From an uncultured Prevotella sp. (GTDB lineage Bacteria; Bacteroidota; Bacteroidia; Bacteroidales; Bacteroidaceae), in the NCBI RefSeq assembly GCF_946404925.1, contig NZ_CAMJFM010000006.1, forward strand, positions 1 to 64,000: a stretch of DNA of 64,000 nt, given 5' to 3'. The translations under genes were made by a program, and so were the position numbers. Every line of letters begins with the position of its first letter. The first letter of the stretch is position 1. The notes below the pieces were generated by a model. The model saw only the letters and a list, made by a program, of their open reading frames with translations, made no database searches and had not been told where the DNA came from. Positions 52,122-60,414 of this stretch are shown here, in pieces.

Positions 52122-52976
52122 TTAGCCTAAAAGAGAACCGATGCACTCGGTGAGACTGGTTTCCCAGTAGGGGATGTCGAGGGCGTATGTGGTTTTGATT
52201 TTTGTTTTGTCGAGCACGCTGTAGTGGGGGCGGGCTGCGGGTGTTGGATACTCGGCGGTGTGGAGCGGACGTACACGACACGACGTGATGCCGGCTATGC
52301 GGTGGATGGCCTTGGTGAAGTCGTACCACGAAATGACACCCTCGTTACTGAAGTGATAAACGCCCGGCACGATGCCCTTGTTGATAGCTGCAAAGATAGC
52401 CACCGCCAAGTCGCGCGCATAGGTAGGTGTACCTATCTGGTCGAATATCACACCCAGCTCGGGCTTCTCTTTTCCCAGACGAATCATCGTCTTTACAAAG
52501 TTGTTGCCAAAGGTAGAGTACAGCCATGCTGTGCGGATAATCATGCTCTGCTTGCAGCCGCCGATGACAGCCTCTTCGCCGGCCAGCTTGGTGCGACCGT
52601 AGGTGCTGTTAGGACACACTGCATCGGTCTCAACGTACGGACGATGATTGGTTCCGTCGAACACGTAGTCGGTCGATATCTGTATCATCCATCCGCCACG
52701 CTTCTCGATGGCCTTGGCCAGATATTCGGGTGCGGTAGCGTTGAGCTTCATGCACAGCTCCTGGTTTTCCTCGGCCTTGTCTACGGCGGTGTAGGCGGCG
52801 CAGTTCACGATGCCGTCTATCTCGTTATCCTCAACAAAACGGTTAATGGCTTCCTCGTTTGTTATGTCCAATTCTGCCACGTCTGTATTATAATATGTGT
52901 GCTGGGGATTCTCTTTCTCCAGCAACTGCATCTCGTTTCCAAGTTGGCCGTTACAGCCGGTAATCAGTATTCTCAT
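52122..52976 (-). CDS. rfbD: dTDP-4-dehydrorhamnose reductase
   Basis: A 284-aa NADPH-dependent enzyme for the last step of dTDP-rhamnose synthesis. The Rossmann motif TGCNGQLGNEM is at 6-16 and the SDR catalytic pair in STYGRTKLAGEEAV (YxxxK) near 128. It pairs functionally with rmlA at 42.1 kb. Confidence 0.95.
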   Translation of the reverse strand: MRILITGCNGQLGNEMQLLEKENPQHTYYNTDVAELDITNEEAINRFVEDNEIDGIVNCAAYTAVDKAEENQELCMKLNATAPEYLAKAIEKRGGWMIQISTDYVFDGTNHRPYVETDAVCPNSTYGRTKLAGEEAVIGGCKQSMIIRTAWLYSTFGNNFVKTMIRLGKEKPELGVIFDQIGTPTYARDLAVAIFAAINKGIVPGVYHFSNEGVISWYDFTKAIHRIAGITSCRVRPLHTAEYPTPAARPHYSVLDKTKIKTTYALDIPYWETSLTECIGSLLG

Positions 52977-52994
52977 ACGCTCTTTTTTTATTTT

Positions 52995-53055
52995 GGCACG
53001 AATTACGCGAATTTCACGAATTTATTATTTCGCGTTAATTCGTGTAATTCGTGCC
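52995..53055. repeat. 9-base-period inverted repeat (CACGAATT type)
   Basis: The left arm is identical over its first 30 bases to the copy at 49385; the right arm ends ATTCGTGCC. It lies between rfbD and the DUF4924 gene on one strand. Confidence 0.9.
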
Positions 53056-53063
53056 TAATATCT

Positions 53064-53609
53064 CTATTCGAACTTCAGTCCTTCTTCTTTGTCTTTTTTG
53101 TAATAATCTGAGAGCATGCCGATGAAGGTTGTTATTTCCTTGACGGCGTGGGCGGTGTCGGGCGAGATGGGTTTCTTCTGCAGGCGCAGCAACATCACGC
53201 CGTAGAGCGAGTTGAAGCATGTCTCAATCTCGTTCTCCTCCTTGTTGGCACCGCGGTTGCGCAGCTCTACGATGAATGGTAGCACCTTGTAGTAGGCGGT
53301 GTTGTAGAAGGGGAATTTGCTCGACTGCAGCAGCTGGCTGTGCAGCTCTATCAGCATCTGCATCGTCACCTTGTTTATCTGCAGATGTCCCTGCTCGCGA
53401 CATCCCTCCTGATTCATCATGCGTATCAGGTTGCCAAACCAGTCGGTCTCCTCTTCTTTCTGTTCGTCGGTATAGTCGAATCGCTCGATATACTCGCGCT
53501 TAATGCGTTGTAGCGAGCAGTCGAATGCTCGCACCGTGTCCTCCATCTGCCACATATAGAGCAGATATTCGGCAATGTTTGTCTTTCTTAACTCGTTTGC
53601 TATATACAT
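53064..53609 (-). CDS. DUF4924 family protein
   Basis: A 181-aa soluble, helical protein of a Bacteroidetes family of unknown function. The start MYIANELRKTNIAEYLLYMW and the later NKVTMQMLIELHSQLL match my memory of DUF4924. It lies 18 bases after the exporter gene. Confidence 0.8.
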   Translation of the reverse strand: MYIANELRKTNIAEYLLYMWQMEDTVRAFDCSLQRIKREYIERFDYTDEQKEEETDWFGNLIRMMNQEGCREQGHLQINKVTMQMLIELHSQLLQSSKFPFYNTAYYKVLPFIVELRNRGANKEENEIETCFNSLYGVMLLRLQKKPISPDTAHAVKEITTFIGMLSDYYKKDKEEGLKFE

Positions 53610-53627
53610 TATTATATGTGTAAGTGG

Positions 53628-54293
53628 CTAAAAGAATCTGACGAGATTAGTTGTCAGTCCCAGCAGCATCACGATACTGCCTATGATTACAGCCACACCT
53701 ATTATTTTATTAATCAACTTAATGCCGTAAGTGTCGAATTTCGTTCGAATCTGGTCAACCAGCCATGTGAGTCCCCACCACCATAGCAGTGCGCCGCCTA
53801 CGATGCTGGCAAATCCAACTATCATCTCGAACGGATGGTTGGGCAGCACAAATGCAAACTGGGCGTACATGGCCAGAAACAGGAAGATGATGAGCGGATT
53901 TGAGAACGTGACGAGGAACGCCGTCCACGTGTTGTACCACAGTGTGCCCTGCTGCTTTCCGCTCTGGTGCATCTTGCGTGTGGGGTCTGTATGGTATGTG
54001 TACCAGCCGAAGCACAGCAACATGATGCTACCCGCCATCTGCAGATAGAACCGGTTCTGATCGTTGGTTATAAAGTCCATGACGAACGACATGCCGAAGC
54101 CGGCAAACGCAGCATATATGATATCGCTAACCGCAGCACCCAGTCCGGTGGCAAATCCAAACCATCGGCCTTTGTTCAGTGTGCGCTGCACGCAGAGTAT
54201 GCCAACGGGTCCCATAGGAGCGCTGGCAATCACACCGATCAACATCCCTTTGAAGATGAAGTCTAATATATTTATTGGTATATGAATTGGCAT
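53628..54293 (-). CDS. LysE/RhtB-family exporter
   Basis: A 221-aa inner-membrane protein with six spans. ASAPMGPVGILCVQRTLNKG near 25-42 is the LysE-family signature. It probably exports amino acids or similar metabolites; the substrate is unknown. The ATG at 54293 is preferred since a longer frame from 54344 would include the promoter. Confidence 0.87.
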   Translation of the reverse strand: MPIHIPINILDFIFKGMLIGVIASAPMGPVGILCVQRTLNKGRWFGFATGLGAAVSDIIYAAFAGFGMSFVMDFITNDQNRFYLQMAGSIMLLCFGWYTYHTDPTRKMHQSGKQQGTLWYNTWTAFLVTFSNPLIIFLFLAMYAQFAFVLPNHPFEMIVGFASIVGGALLWWWGLTWLVDQIRTKFDTYGIKLINKIIGVAVIIGSIVMLLGLTTNLVRFF

Positions 54294-54301
54294 AACGGGT
54301 G

Positions 54302-54309
54302 CAAAGTTA
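54302..54309 (-). promoter_or_regulatory. promoter -7 box of the LysE-type gene
   Basis: Reverse strand TAACTTTG, 8 bases before the ATG at 54293. It may drive the leftward run down to rpe. Confidence 0.6.
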
Positions 54310-54403
54310 CGAAAAATTTTCCTCAATCGTTTGATTTTCGTCATTCTTTTGTAAAATAATGGTTAATTTCCGTAAAAAGTCAATTGATATGCCGTTTTTT
54401 TAT

Positions 54404-54411
54404 TAATTTTG
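54404..54411 (+). promoter_or_regulatory. glucokinase promoter -7 box
   Basis: TAATTTTG, 51 bases before the ATG. Confidence 0.5.
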
Positions 54412-54462
54412 TGGCTTGAAAATAGAATTTTTCTTTAAACGACTAATAAACTTATTATAATT

Positions 54463-55449
54463 ATGAACGAACAAAATGCAGCTCTCAAGCCATACGTTAT
54501 TGGCTTAGACTTAGGAGGCACAAACTCTGTTTTCGGCATTGTTGATGCCCGTGGTGAAATCAAGGCAACAACAGCCATCAAGACTGGTAACTATAGCACA
54601 GCCGAGGAATACGTCGACGCTTGTGTCGAGGTTCTCAAGGTGATTATCGACCAGGTGGGCGGTATCGAGAAGATCAAGGCTATGGGTATTGGTGCTCCTA
54701 ACGGCAACTATTATAACGGCACAATCGAGTTTGCTCCTAATCTGCCTTGGGCTCACGATGGTATCGTGCCTCTGGCTAAGCTGTTCAGCGAGCGCCTTGA
54801 CAACATCCCCGTAGCGCTTACCAACGATGCCAACGCCGCAGCTATCGGCGAGATGGTATATGGTGTGGCTCGTGGTATGAAGAACTTCATTGTGATTACG
54901 CTTGGCACAGGTGTTGGCTCAGGTATCGTAGTTAACGGTCAGCTGCTGTACGGTCACGATGGTTTCGCAGGCGAGCTTGGTCACGTAACGATGGTTCGTG
55001 GTGCCGAGGGTCGTCCATGCGGATGCGGTCGCACAGGCTGTCTCGAGGCTTACTGCTCGGCCACTGGTGTTGCACGCACAGCTCGCGAACTGCTGGCTAA
55101 GACTGATCGTCCATCACTGCTGCGCGAGATGAATCCTGAGGATATCACATCGCTCGATGTTTCGATTGCTGCTGGTAAGGGCGACGAGTTGGCCAAGGAG
55201 ATCTACGATTTCACCGGTAAGATGCTGGGTGAGGCATGTGCTGACTTTGCAGCCTTCTCATCACCTGAGGCTTTCATCTTCTTTGGTGGTATGGTTAAGG
55301 CAGGCGAGCTGATCATGAAGCCTATCCGCGAGGCTTACGAGGCTCACGTGCTGAAGATATTCAAGAACAAAGCAAAGTTCCTGGTTAGCGGTCTCGACGG
55401 CGCCAGCGCAGCTGTTCTCGGTGCCAGTGCTATCGGCTGGGAGGTTTGA
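54463..55449 (+). CDS. ROK-family glucokinase
   Basis: A 328-aa cytoplasmic sugar kinase. ATP loop GLDLGGTNSVFGIVD at 14-28, catalytic Asp in TNDANAAAIGEM near 126, ROK signature TLGTGVGSGIVVNG near 148 and the zinc site CGCGRTGCLEAYCS near 186. It probably phosphorylates glucose, including that released by the GH130 phosphorylase. Confidence 0.92.
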   Translation: MNEQNAALKPYVIGLDLGGTNSVFGIVDARGEIKATTAIKTGNYSTAEEYVDACVEVLKVIIDQVGGIEKIKAMGIGAPNGNYYNGTIEFAPNLPWAHDGIVPLAKLFSERLDNIPVALTNDANAAAIGEMVYGVARGMKNFIVITLGTGVGSGIVVNGQLLYGHDGFAGELGHVTMVRGAEGRPCGCGRTGCLEAYCSATGVARTARELLAKTDRPSLLREMNPEDITSLDVSIAAGKGDELAKEIYDFTGKMLGEACADFAAFSSPEAFIFFGGMVKAGELIMKPIREAYEAHVLKIFKNKAKFLVSGLDGASAAVLGASAIGWEV

Positions 55450-55457
55450 TTTTTTTA

Positions 55458-55622
55458 GGCACGAATTTCGCGAATTAATTTTTTTGGCACGGATTTACGC
55501 GGCTTTAATATAATTAAAGACACGGCTTTCATTTCGAAGCCGTGCCTTTTTTTCCTTGCTTATAAGCCGTGTCTCTTTAAAAAAGAGCAGCGTTAATCCG
55601 TGCCCCCAAAAAAATTCGTGCC
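55458..55622. repeat. nested inverted repeats
   Basis: Three inverted repeats lie one inside the other. Outer: GGCACGAATT (55458) with AATTCGTGCC (55613-55622). Middle: GGCACGGATT (55486) with TTAATCCGTGCC (ending 55604). Inner: a terminator hairpin with further AGCCGTGTCT sequence. This looks like sequential insertion of the same repeat family. Confidence 0.85.
55519..55553 (+). terminator. glucokinase terminator
   Basis: The stem CACGGCTT (55521-55528) with AAGCCGTG (55537-55544), then CC and a T-run. Confidence 0.85.
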
Positions 55623-55632
55623 AAATATAAAA

Positions 55633-56112
55633 TCATCTGATGGTGATCCATACGGGTTCGTCGCGGGCTTTGGCTTCGGTGATTTTCTGTTTCAGGCGGT
55701 GTAGCCAGATGCGACTGTCAACCACTTGGCCCACCAGCTTGTTCTTGCCTACCAGTATGCAGCCTTGCGTGTCGGCGGCGGTGTTGCCGGCGTGTATGCG
55801 TATGCCGCTGAACATCGGCACGCCCAGCAGTATGGGCAGCCATTGCTGTATCTTGGGGCTCCACGATATCACCACGGCGTAGCGGCCTTCGGGTATGGCG
55901 AATGGTTTCAGGCTCTGCGTCTTTGTGGGCGAGCGCAGCACGGCATCCTTCGATACGGTGGTTTTCAGTTCGAGTGCCGTTGGCTCGAGTGTGTCGCAGA
56001 AGTAGGCCTCGCGTTCGCCTGCCAGATACTCATCATCTATTCTCTCTACGATGGCAAGCCTACCAATGGTGTAGGTCTTGCGCTTAGCTATTCTTGTCAA
56101 TATAATCTCCAT
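55633..56112 (-). CDS. DUF5675 family protein
   Basis: A 159-aa protein of a phage- and island-associated family. The core [20 protein letters not shown] near 104-123 has a His and a Gly-Cys spaced a little as in L,D-transpeptidase-like folds, so an enzyme acting on the wall is conceivable (inference). It follows the DUF3987 gene on the same strand, a place where Bacteroidales often carry an N-acetylmuramoyl-L-alanine amidase. Confidence 0.75.
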   Translation of the reverse strand: MEIILTRIAKRKTYTIGRLAIVERIDDEYLAGEREAYFCDTLEPTALELKTTVSKDAVLRSPTKTQSLKPFAIPEGRYAVVISWSPKIQQWLPILLGVPMFSGIRIHAGNTAADTQGCILVGKNKLVGQVVDSRIWLHRLKQKITEAKARDEPVWITIR

Positions 56113-56166
56113 AATCTTTAATTTTTAATCTTTAATCTTTAATCTTTAATTTTTAATCTTTAATCT
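56113..56166 (-). repeat. heptamer repeat GATTAAA between the DUF3987 and DUF5675 genes
   Basis: About seven GATTAAA/AATTAAA units on the reverse strand run up to the DUF5675 ATG. It is the same unit as in the mannan operon spacers 35 kb away. Confidence 0.9.
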
Positions 56167-56167
56167 A

Positions 56168-56201
56168 CTAAATGTCATTTGTCATTTGTCATCTTGTCAT
56201 T
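56168..56201 (-). repeat. AATGACA-type tandem repeat spanning the DUF3987 stop
   Basis: On the reverse strand AATGACA units encode the last residues (NDKMTNDK) and TGA stop of the DUF3987 gene. The 18 bases at 56168-56185 recur exactly at 61237-61254. Confidence 0.85.
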
Positions 56202-58487
56202 CTCGGTCTTTGTTTTCGTCCATCGCATGGCGCCCGTCTTTTCTATCCAGCCGTCTATTTTCCAGCGCGATATGATTTTTAAGAGCGAGTTGCGAGACGT
56301 TGTTGCGCCCTTGAGCGAGGCCAGATCGTCGATCGAGAACACCGGTGGCAGCTGGTCGAATATCGAGTGGTTCACGCCGTGGCGTATGCACTCCGACTGC
56401 GCATCTACATACTGATTCTGCAGCGCCTGGCCGAATGTCTTTATCTGCTCTGTCATGGCATACTGGGCCATCATCACCGCAAACTCTGTGCAGGCTTTCG
56501 ATTCCTTGGTCAGCCCCGTCAGCAGGTGGTAAATCACTCCGCAGCGGAACCCGATGACGGCGGCACGTCGGCGATAGGTGTCTTTTACGCGGTCGATGTC
56601 CTTGGCGGCTTCTACGCGCTTTTCTTCCACCCATTGGTCGATGGCTCGGCGCAGTCGTGGCGTGTCAACGAATCCGGTGTACGATCGCAGTCGTGTTACG
56701 GCCTCTTGTATGCGCGATTCTTCGTTGGCCGAGCGGCGGCCGTATTTAGGCATCTTGGCGAAGGCGGTGTCGGGCATCTCGGCCAGCAGTATGCGGCTCG
56801 ACAGTCCGTTCTCGATGTTGTCGCCCTTAAAGCACTTGCGCACGGCGCCATCGGTACCCAGCATGGTCCAGTTGTAGGCCACCTTCACCACGCCGCTCTC
56901 GGCCTGATCGCTGTTGTAATCCTGTCCCCACTCAGAGTCTATGGGGTCGAACGCCAGTCGGTAGATGTCGTACTTCGAGCTCCAGCTTCCGGCGCCGTTG
57001 GTCTTTCGCAGCGTGTCCAGCTCTTCGCCAAACGAGTAGAGCGTGTGTCCGCACGAGTTCTTCAGTCGCTTCAGTAGGGTAGAGCAGCTCACGGTTACCG
57101 GCACCACGCGTATCATCACCTTAGGGTCTTCGGGTGCCTTTTCGTTGGCCTTGCGCGCCTTCTTGCGTTCCTTCCACTCGTCCTCGCGCTTGCGTGATAG
57201 TTCGTCCTCTTGGTCCAGCTGCCGCTTCCAGATGTTCACGGCGTGCTTACACACCGACTTACCCGAGGCCTGTTCGCCGTGGATGATCGACATCATGCCT
57301 AACTTCTGCAGCTCGCCGTCGCAATAGCGCACCTCAACCTGGTCGGCATAGGCGGCTGCGAGTGGCAGCACTGAGCAGAGCACCGGCATGTGCATCGACT
57401 CGGGCACGCCCGATAGCGATTCTTTCAGGCCGAGAGGAAGCTTGGAGGGTGAGAAGGTGAGAAGGGGAGAAGGTGAGAAGGTGAGAAGGGGAGAAGGTGA
57501 GGAGGTGAGAAGGTCAGATGGTGAGTGTTCCACAATCTGATCTATAATTCGCGACCCCTTCGTCGGTTCCTTGCAGGCGGAGTGGATTATCGATTGCATC
57601 TCCTGCATGGAGAGTCCGAACCTCGGCATCACCTCCAGCAGCCACGCCTCGTTGTTATCGCAGATAGCCCTCAGATTCGCCGCCAACTGATGCAGTCGTT
57701 TATTCCTCTCGCCCGTGCTCGGCTCCCCGCCAGTCCTGCTCCAAAACTCCGCAATTATCGAGGAATACGGTATGCCCTTGAACTCTGTAGGGAATTTTTG
57801 GGGGCACGGATTGCACGTGCCTAAATAACCCTCGCCTGGGTCAAAGTACGCGCCATCCTCTGTGCGGCCATCGATGGTTAATCCGCGGTCGGTGTAGGCT
57901 TTTCGGCGCTGTGCTATCTCTTCATCGCTCAACTGCTCATACCATCCGTCGGCACGATATATCTCGTAATCAGCTGGCGTGATGTATATAAACCGCTCGG
58001 GCGTAAAACAGCTTGTATCGGCAGCCACGCCAAGCGCTTTGCAGTATGCGCGTTGCGCCTCGGGCACGGTCATTCCCATGGGCAGTCGGATGTCGATGTG
58101 CAGCTTCTTGCGGGCCGAATACTCCTTGTGCAGCATCATGCACTGCCATGCTCCGCCAATCTCGATATCTAGCTTTTCCGACATCATGTTCGCCTTTTCC
58201 ACTAGCTCGGGGTCGTCGATGTCTACGCACGTCAGCCAAGTGAAACTCTCGGGGTCTATGTGCTCGCGGTCGCGATAGTTGTCGCGGAATCGCGTGTAGT
58301 GCGGACATCGGAACGGCAGATACCCTTTTAGTCGGCGTTGCTCTTCGTCATCCTCGCTGGCATTGATGCGCTTGGCCAGATTGATGATGCGCTCCTCGCG
58401 CGTCAGAGCATCGTATTGTGGGAGCGGACATTCCTCGATGAATGCCCTGTTCTGCTCCCTTGTTTGTCGGCGGTTAATTGCTATCAT
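56175..58487 (-). CDS. DUF3987/VirE-N-like primase-helicase protein
   Basis: About 770 aa. The N-terminal 230 residues resemble the VirE-N/BT4734 domain, related to primase-polymerases (LTCVDIDD and HIDIRLP acidic/His motifs). The middle has a Walker A IIHGEQASGKSV near 402 and an acidic FGEELDTL near 475, as in DUF3987. Such proteins occur in Bacteroidales islands with HU-like and smalltalk genes and may act in DNA replication. I prefer the ATG at 58487 with GGAG 5 bases upstream over the one at 58499. Between the domains is an in-frame 24-base x3 repeat, and a repeat-family fragment encodes part of GTCNPCPQK near 225. Confidence 0.82.
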   Translation of the reverse strand: MIAINRRQTREQNRAFIEECPLPQYDALTREERIINLAKRINASEDDEEQRRLKGYLPFRCPHYTRFRDNYRDREHIDPESFTWLTCVDIDDPELVEKANMMSEKLDIEIGGAWQCMMLHKEYSARKKLHIDIRLPMGMTVPEAQRAYCKALGVAADTSCFTPERFIYITPADYEIYRADGWYEQLSDEEIAQRRKAYTDRGLTIDGRTEDGAYFDPGEGYLGTCNPCPQKFPTEFKGIPYSSIIAEFWSRTGGEPSTGERNKRLHQLAANLRAICDNNEAWLLEVMPRFGLSMQEMQSIIHSACKEPTKGSRIIDQIVEHSPSDLLTSSPSPLLTFSPSPLLTFSPSKLPLGLKESLSGVPESMHMPVLCSVLPLAAAYADQVEVRYCDGELQKLGMMSIIHGEQASGKSVCKHAVNIWKRQLDQEDELSRKREDEWKERKKARKANEKAPEDPKVMIRVVPVTVSCSTLLKRLKNSCGHTLYSFGEELDTLRKTNGAGSWSSKYDIYRLAFDPIDSEWGQDYNSDQAESGVVKVAYNWTMLGTDGAVRKCFKGDNIENGLSSRILLAEMPDTAFAKMPKYGRRSANEESRIQEAVTRLRSYTGFVDTPRLRRAIDQWVEEKRVEAAKDIDRVKDTYRRRAAVIGFRCGVIYHLLTGLTKESKACTEFAVMMAQYAMTEQIKTFGQALQNQYVDAQSECIRHGVNHSIFDQLPPVFSIDDLASLKGATTSRNSLLKIISRWKIDGWIEKTGAMRWTKTKTENDKMTNDK
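57451..57522 (-). repeat. 24-base minisatellite x3 within the DUF3987 gene
   Basis: Two perfect 24-base units (57451-57474 and 57475-57498) and a third degenerate one, each made of three 8-base subunits. It encodes the repeated octapeptide LLTFSPSP in the linker between the primase-like and helicase-like domains, and 24 bases keep the frame. Confidence 0.95.
57803..57821. repeat. fragment of the CACGGATT repeat inside a coding region
   Basis: GGCACGGATT followed by GCACGTGCC, a compact copy of the arm ends found in the intergenic inverted repeats, lies in frame inside the DUF3987 gene. Confidence 0.6.
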
Positions 58488-58489
58488 TC

Positions 58490-58984
58490 TTACTCCCATA
58501 CGGTTTCCTCCTTTCTGGTTTTAAAGTACGATAAAACTTCATCTGCTTCCTCCTGAAATAGCACCTTGGTAAGCGCCAGCCCTAAGTTTCTTGGGAACTT
58601 GAACGTTACGTAGATATTCTCCAAATCCAATCGGCGCGTGGGGTTCTTGCGGTCGCTGCGATAGATGGGGTGGTTAGCCTCCACTACGGCGTGACGGGTA
58701 GAGTAGAGCAACTGGCGTCGCGGACCGGTGTTCTCTCGGTAGGCTTTAAACACGCTTGTGCCGTCTGGGTCTATCGCCAGCTTTCCTCTGGTCTCTACTA
58801 GTCCGCCACGTGTAACCTGCTTGTCGTTCTCCCACGGACATGGATAGAAGTTTATGTTTCCGTTAGCGTGAAAGTTAACACTGCCATCCATCTTTACGTT
58901 TTGCAGCTGTAGCTGCTTTTTGAATCTGTTCTGCATAATCTGATTTCGATTTGTGAGATTCGGCAAGTGCTGAAATTTGGCCAT
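58490..58984 (-). CDS. island protein of unknown function (164 aa)
   Basis: A basic protein with no signal peptide. It has an Asn/Gly-rich segment (GSVNFHANGNINFYPCPWEN) and several Lys/Arg clusters, which suggests nucleic-acid binding or a structural role. It ends 2 bases before the preferred DUF3987 start, so the two are probably co-translated. A GTG at 58990 is an alternative start. No family recognised. Confidence 0.6.
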   Translation of the reverse strand: MAKFQHLPNLTNRNQIMQNRFKKQLQLQNVKMDGSVNFHANGNINFYPCPWENDKQVTRGGLVETRGKLAIDPDGTSVFKAYRENTGPRRQLLYSTRHAVVEANHPIYRSDRKNPTRRLDLENIYVTFKFPRNLGLALTKVLFQEEADEVLSYFKTRKEETVWE

Positions 58985-59041
58985 TTTCACTCGCGAGACT
59001 CCCTACACTCACTTTCGTCTCAGATTAAAAAAAACTAATAA

Positions 59042-59167
59042 TTAATAAGGATAAAAGTTGTTTTTAGAGTTCATCACCCCCAGGTGATTAATCTTACTCA
59101 TTCTCGCTTTGTCGCGCTGCGCTCTAAGAGCTCTCCACGCTTGTTTTAAATCGTTTCTTTTTGACAT
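59042..59167 (-). CDS. 41-aa island protein
   Basis: A small basic protein starting MSKRNDLKQAWRALRAQRDK, rich in Arg and Lys, with its ATG 31 bases after a TACCTTTG box. It is the first frame on this transcript and precedes the 164-aa gene by about 55 bases. The helix could bind nucleic acid; no family recognised. Confidence 0.55.
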   Translation of the reverse strand: MSKRNDLKQAWRALRAQRDKARMSKINHLGVMNSKNNFYPY

Positions 59168-59198
59168 ATCTTTACTCGTTTTATTTTGTTTGACGATG

Positions 59199-59206
59199 CA
59201 AAGGTA
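59199..59206 (-). promoter_or_regulatory. promoter -7 box of the 41-aa/164-aa/DUF3987 genes
   Basis: Reverse strand TACCTTTG. A TTTG box at the right distance is not clear. Confidence 0.6.
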
Positions 59207-59291
59207 CGACGGTGGCGCTAAAGAAAAAAAGAAAGAAAGTTACGCCAACTTTCTTTCTTCTTACTCGTTTGATAATAAGGTAGTTACGATG

Positions 59292-59807
59292 CTAAGAAAT
59301 CTTCTTGCTTTCTTCGATGATGTCTTTTACGGCCTGTTTCAGCTGCTTGTCTTCAGGTACAGCTCCTAGTGCAACCTTCACCGAATGGTCTTTGTTGTTC
59401 TCCAGTTTCTCGGCCATTCGCATCGGGTTGGCCGATGGCACGAATATCTCGTGCTCCTGAAGCATTATCTGCACAAAGTTGGCCACAAGGTTACGATTGA
59501 ATGTTGTGCCTTGCTGTTTACCAACGATGCCGATGTTGAGTCGCACCTGAGGCAGTGCAAAGATGCGCTTAAACAGCTCCATGTATCGCTCTTCCCATGC
59601 AGGCGTAACCATATCTTTCAGTCGGCCCACGTATTCCATAGCTGCTCGCGTGGCCTGTTCTACGTCCACGTCTTCTTTGCTGCGCTGCTTAGCCGACCTT
59701 TCAGCTTCGTAGAATGGAGCCGATGCATGATCGCCTGTGAATATGTTTACTTGCTTGGCATTCGAGGCGATGGTTGCCAACAGTTCTTTTATGTCCAGTT
59801 CGCTCAT
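59292..59807 (-). CDS. island protein of unknown function (171 aa)
   Basis: A soluble, mostly helical protein that I do not recognise. Residues about 18-34 read KQVNIFTGDHASAPFYE, closely matching the C-terminal motif of the preceding 127-aa protein. It overlaps that gene by ATGA, so the two are translationally coupled. Confidence 0.6.
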   Translation of the reverse strand: MSELDIKELLATIASNAKQVNIFTGDHASAPFYEAERSAKQRSKEDVDVEQATRAAMEYVGRLKDMVTPAWEERYMELFKRIFALPQVRLNIGIVGKQQGTTFNRNLVANFVQIMLQEHEIFVPSANPMRMAEKLENNKDHSVKVALGAVPEDKQLKQAVKDIIEESKKIS

Positions 59808-60187
59808 TGTTTATCCCCTCCCATTTGTGCTGAATAATACGGTGCTTGAGCTTCCCTGCCAGTAAACATATTGAACTGTCCTGATTGTGCCTTTTTCGTC
59901 ATGACGTCTATCCACGTCTTCTCTATTCGCTCCTTGTGCGCAGCTTCGGCTTGGTCGGCCTGTCTCTTCTGTTCCATCAGATACGATGCTGCCTCGGTGT
60001 AAATACTCGGCCAGTCTGGGGCGAACGAGAACATCGCCGCCATTGTGTTCAGTTCCTTCTTCGCAGCTTCCAGTCCGTCCATCTCGAGTGCCTGAGCAAT
60101 GCGAGTTGCAACAGCAGTTCTTAGTGTCGTATTCGTCGTCGGTGTCTCGTTGTTGATGGGTTCGTTTGGTGGAGTTTGTATTGGCAT
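59804..60187 (-). CDS. island protein of unknown function (127 aa)
   Basis: A Thr/Asn-rich start, then an Ala-rich helical body and a C-terminal motif SGQFNMFTGREAQAPYYSA. The ATG at 60187 is 220 bases after the nearest promoter; upstream in another frame, codons from 60374 look like coding sequence, so the real start may lie there with a frameshift. No family recognised. Confidence 0.55.
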   Translation of the reverse strand: MPIQTPPNEPINNETPTTNTTLRTAVATRIAQALEMDGLEAAKKELNTMAAMFSFAPDWPSIYTEAASYLMEQKRQADQAEAAHKERIEKTWIDVMTKKAQSGQFNMFTGREAQAPYYSAQMGGDKQ

Positions 60188-60189
60188 AG

Positions 60190-60374
60190 AGTAGGATTAC
60201 TGAATTGTTTTTAGAGTTGTTCTTAACTGTAGGTCTTGGCTGGTTGGCATGCATATCTACAAAGCCACCTATACCCGAGAACATCGTCGCCGGCAAGCTG
60301 CTTTTTGTGTGGATGACTCTCTCCAAACCTGCTGGATAGCTAGAGAAAGCGTGAATTTTTAGATGTGTTGTCAT
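60190..60374 (-). CDS. possible N-terminal part or separate small protein, frame-shifted from the next gene
   Basis: From an ATG at 60374, about 40 bases after a TACCTTTG box, the frame reads MTTHLKIHAFSSYPAGLERV and on to GIGGFVDMHANQPRP. It then continues out of phase over the start of the 127-aa gene with implausible composition (CCCNSHCSG). It could be a short overlapping protein or the 5' part of a frameshifted gene. The true 3' end is uncertain. Confidence 0.35.
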
Positions 60375-60414
60375 ATATAATGTATTTTAAATAATGTGAT
60401 TGATAAAACGGACG

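Noticed and set aside
57451..57522. Possible CRISPR array
   Set aside because: The 24-base units are directly adjacent without spacers and are translated in frame; it is a minisatellite.
59811..60189. 3' two thirds of a 187-codon frame that starts at 60374
   Set aside because: Over this stretch it is out of phase with the 127-aa gene and has implausible composition (clusters of Cys, Arg and Gly); only its first part was kept as a possible feature.
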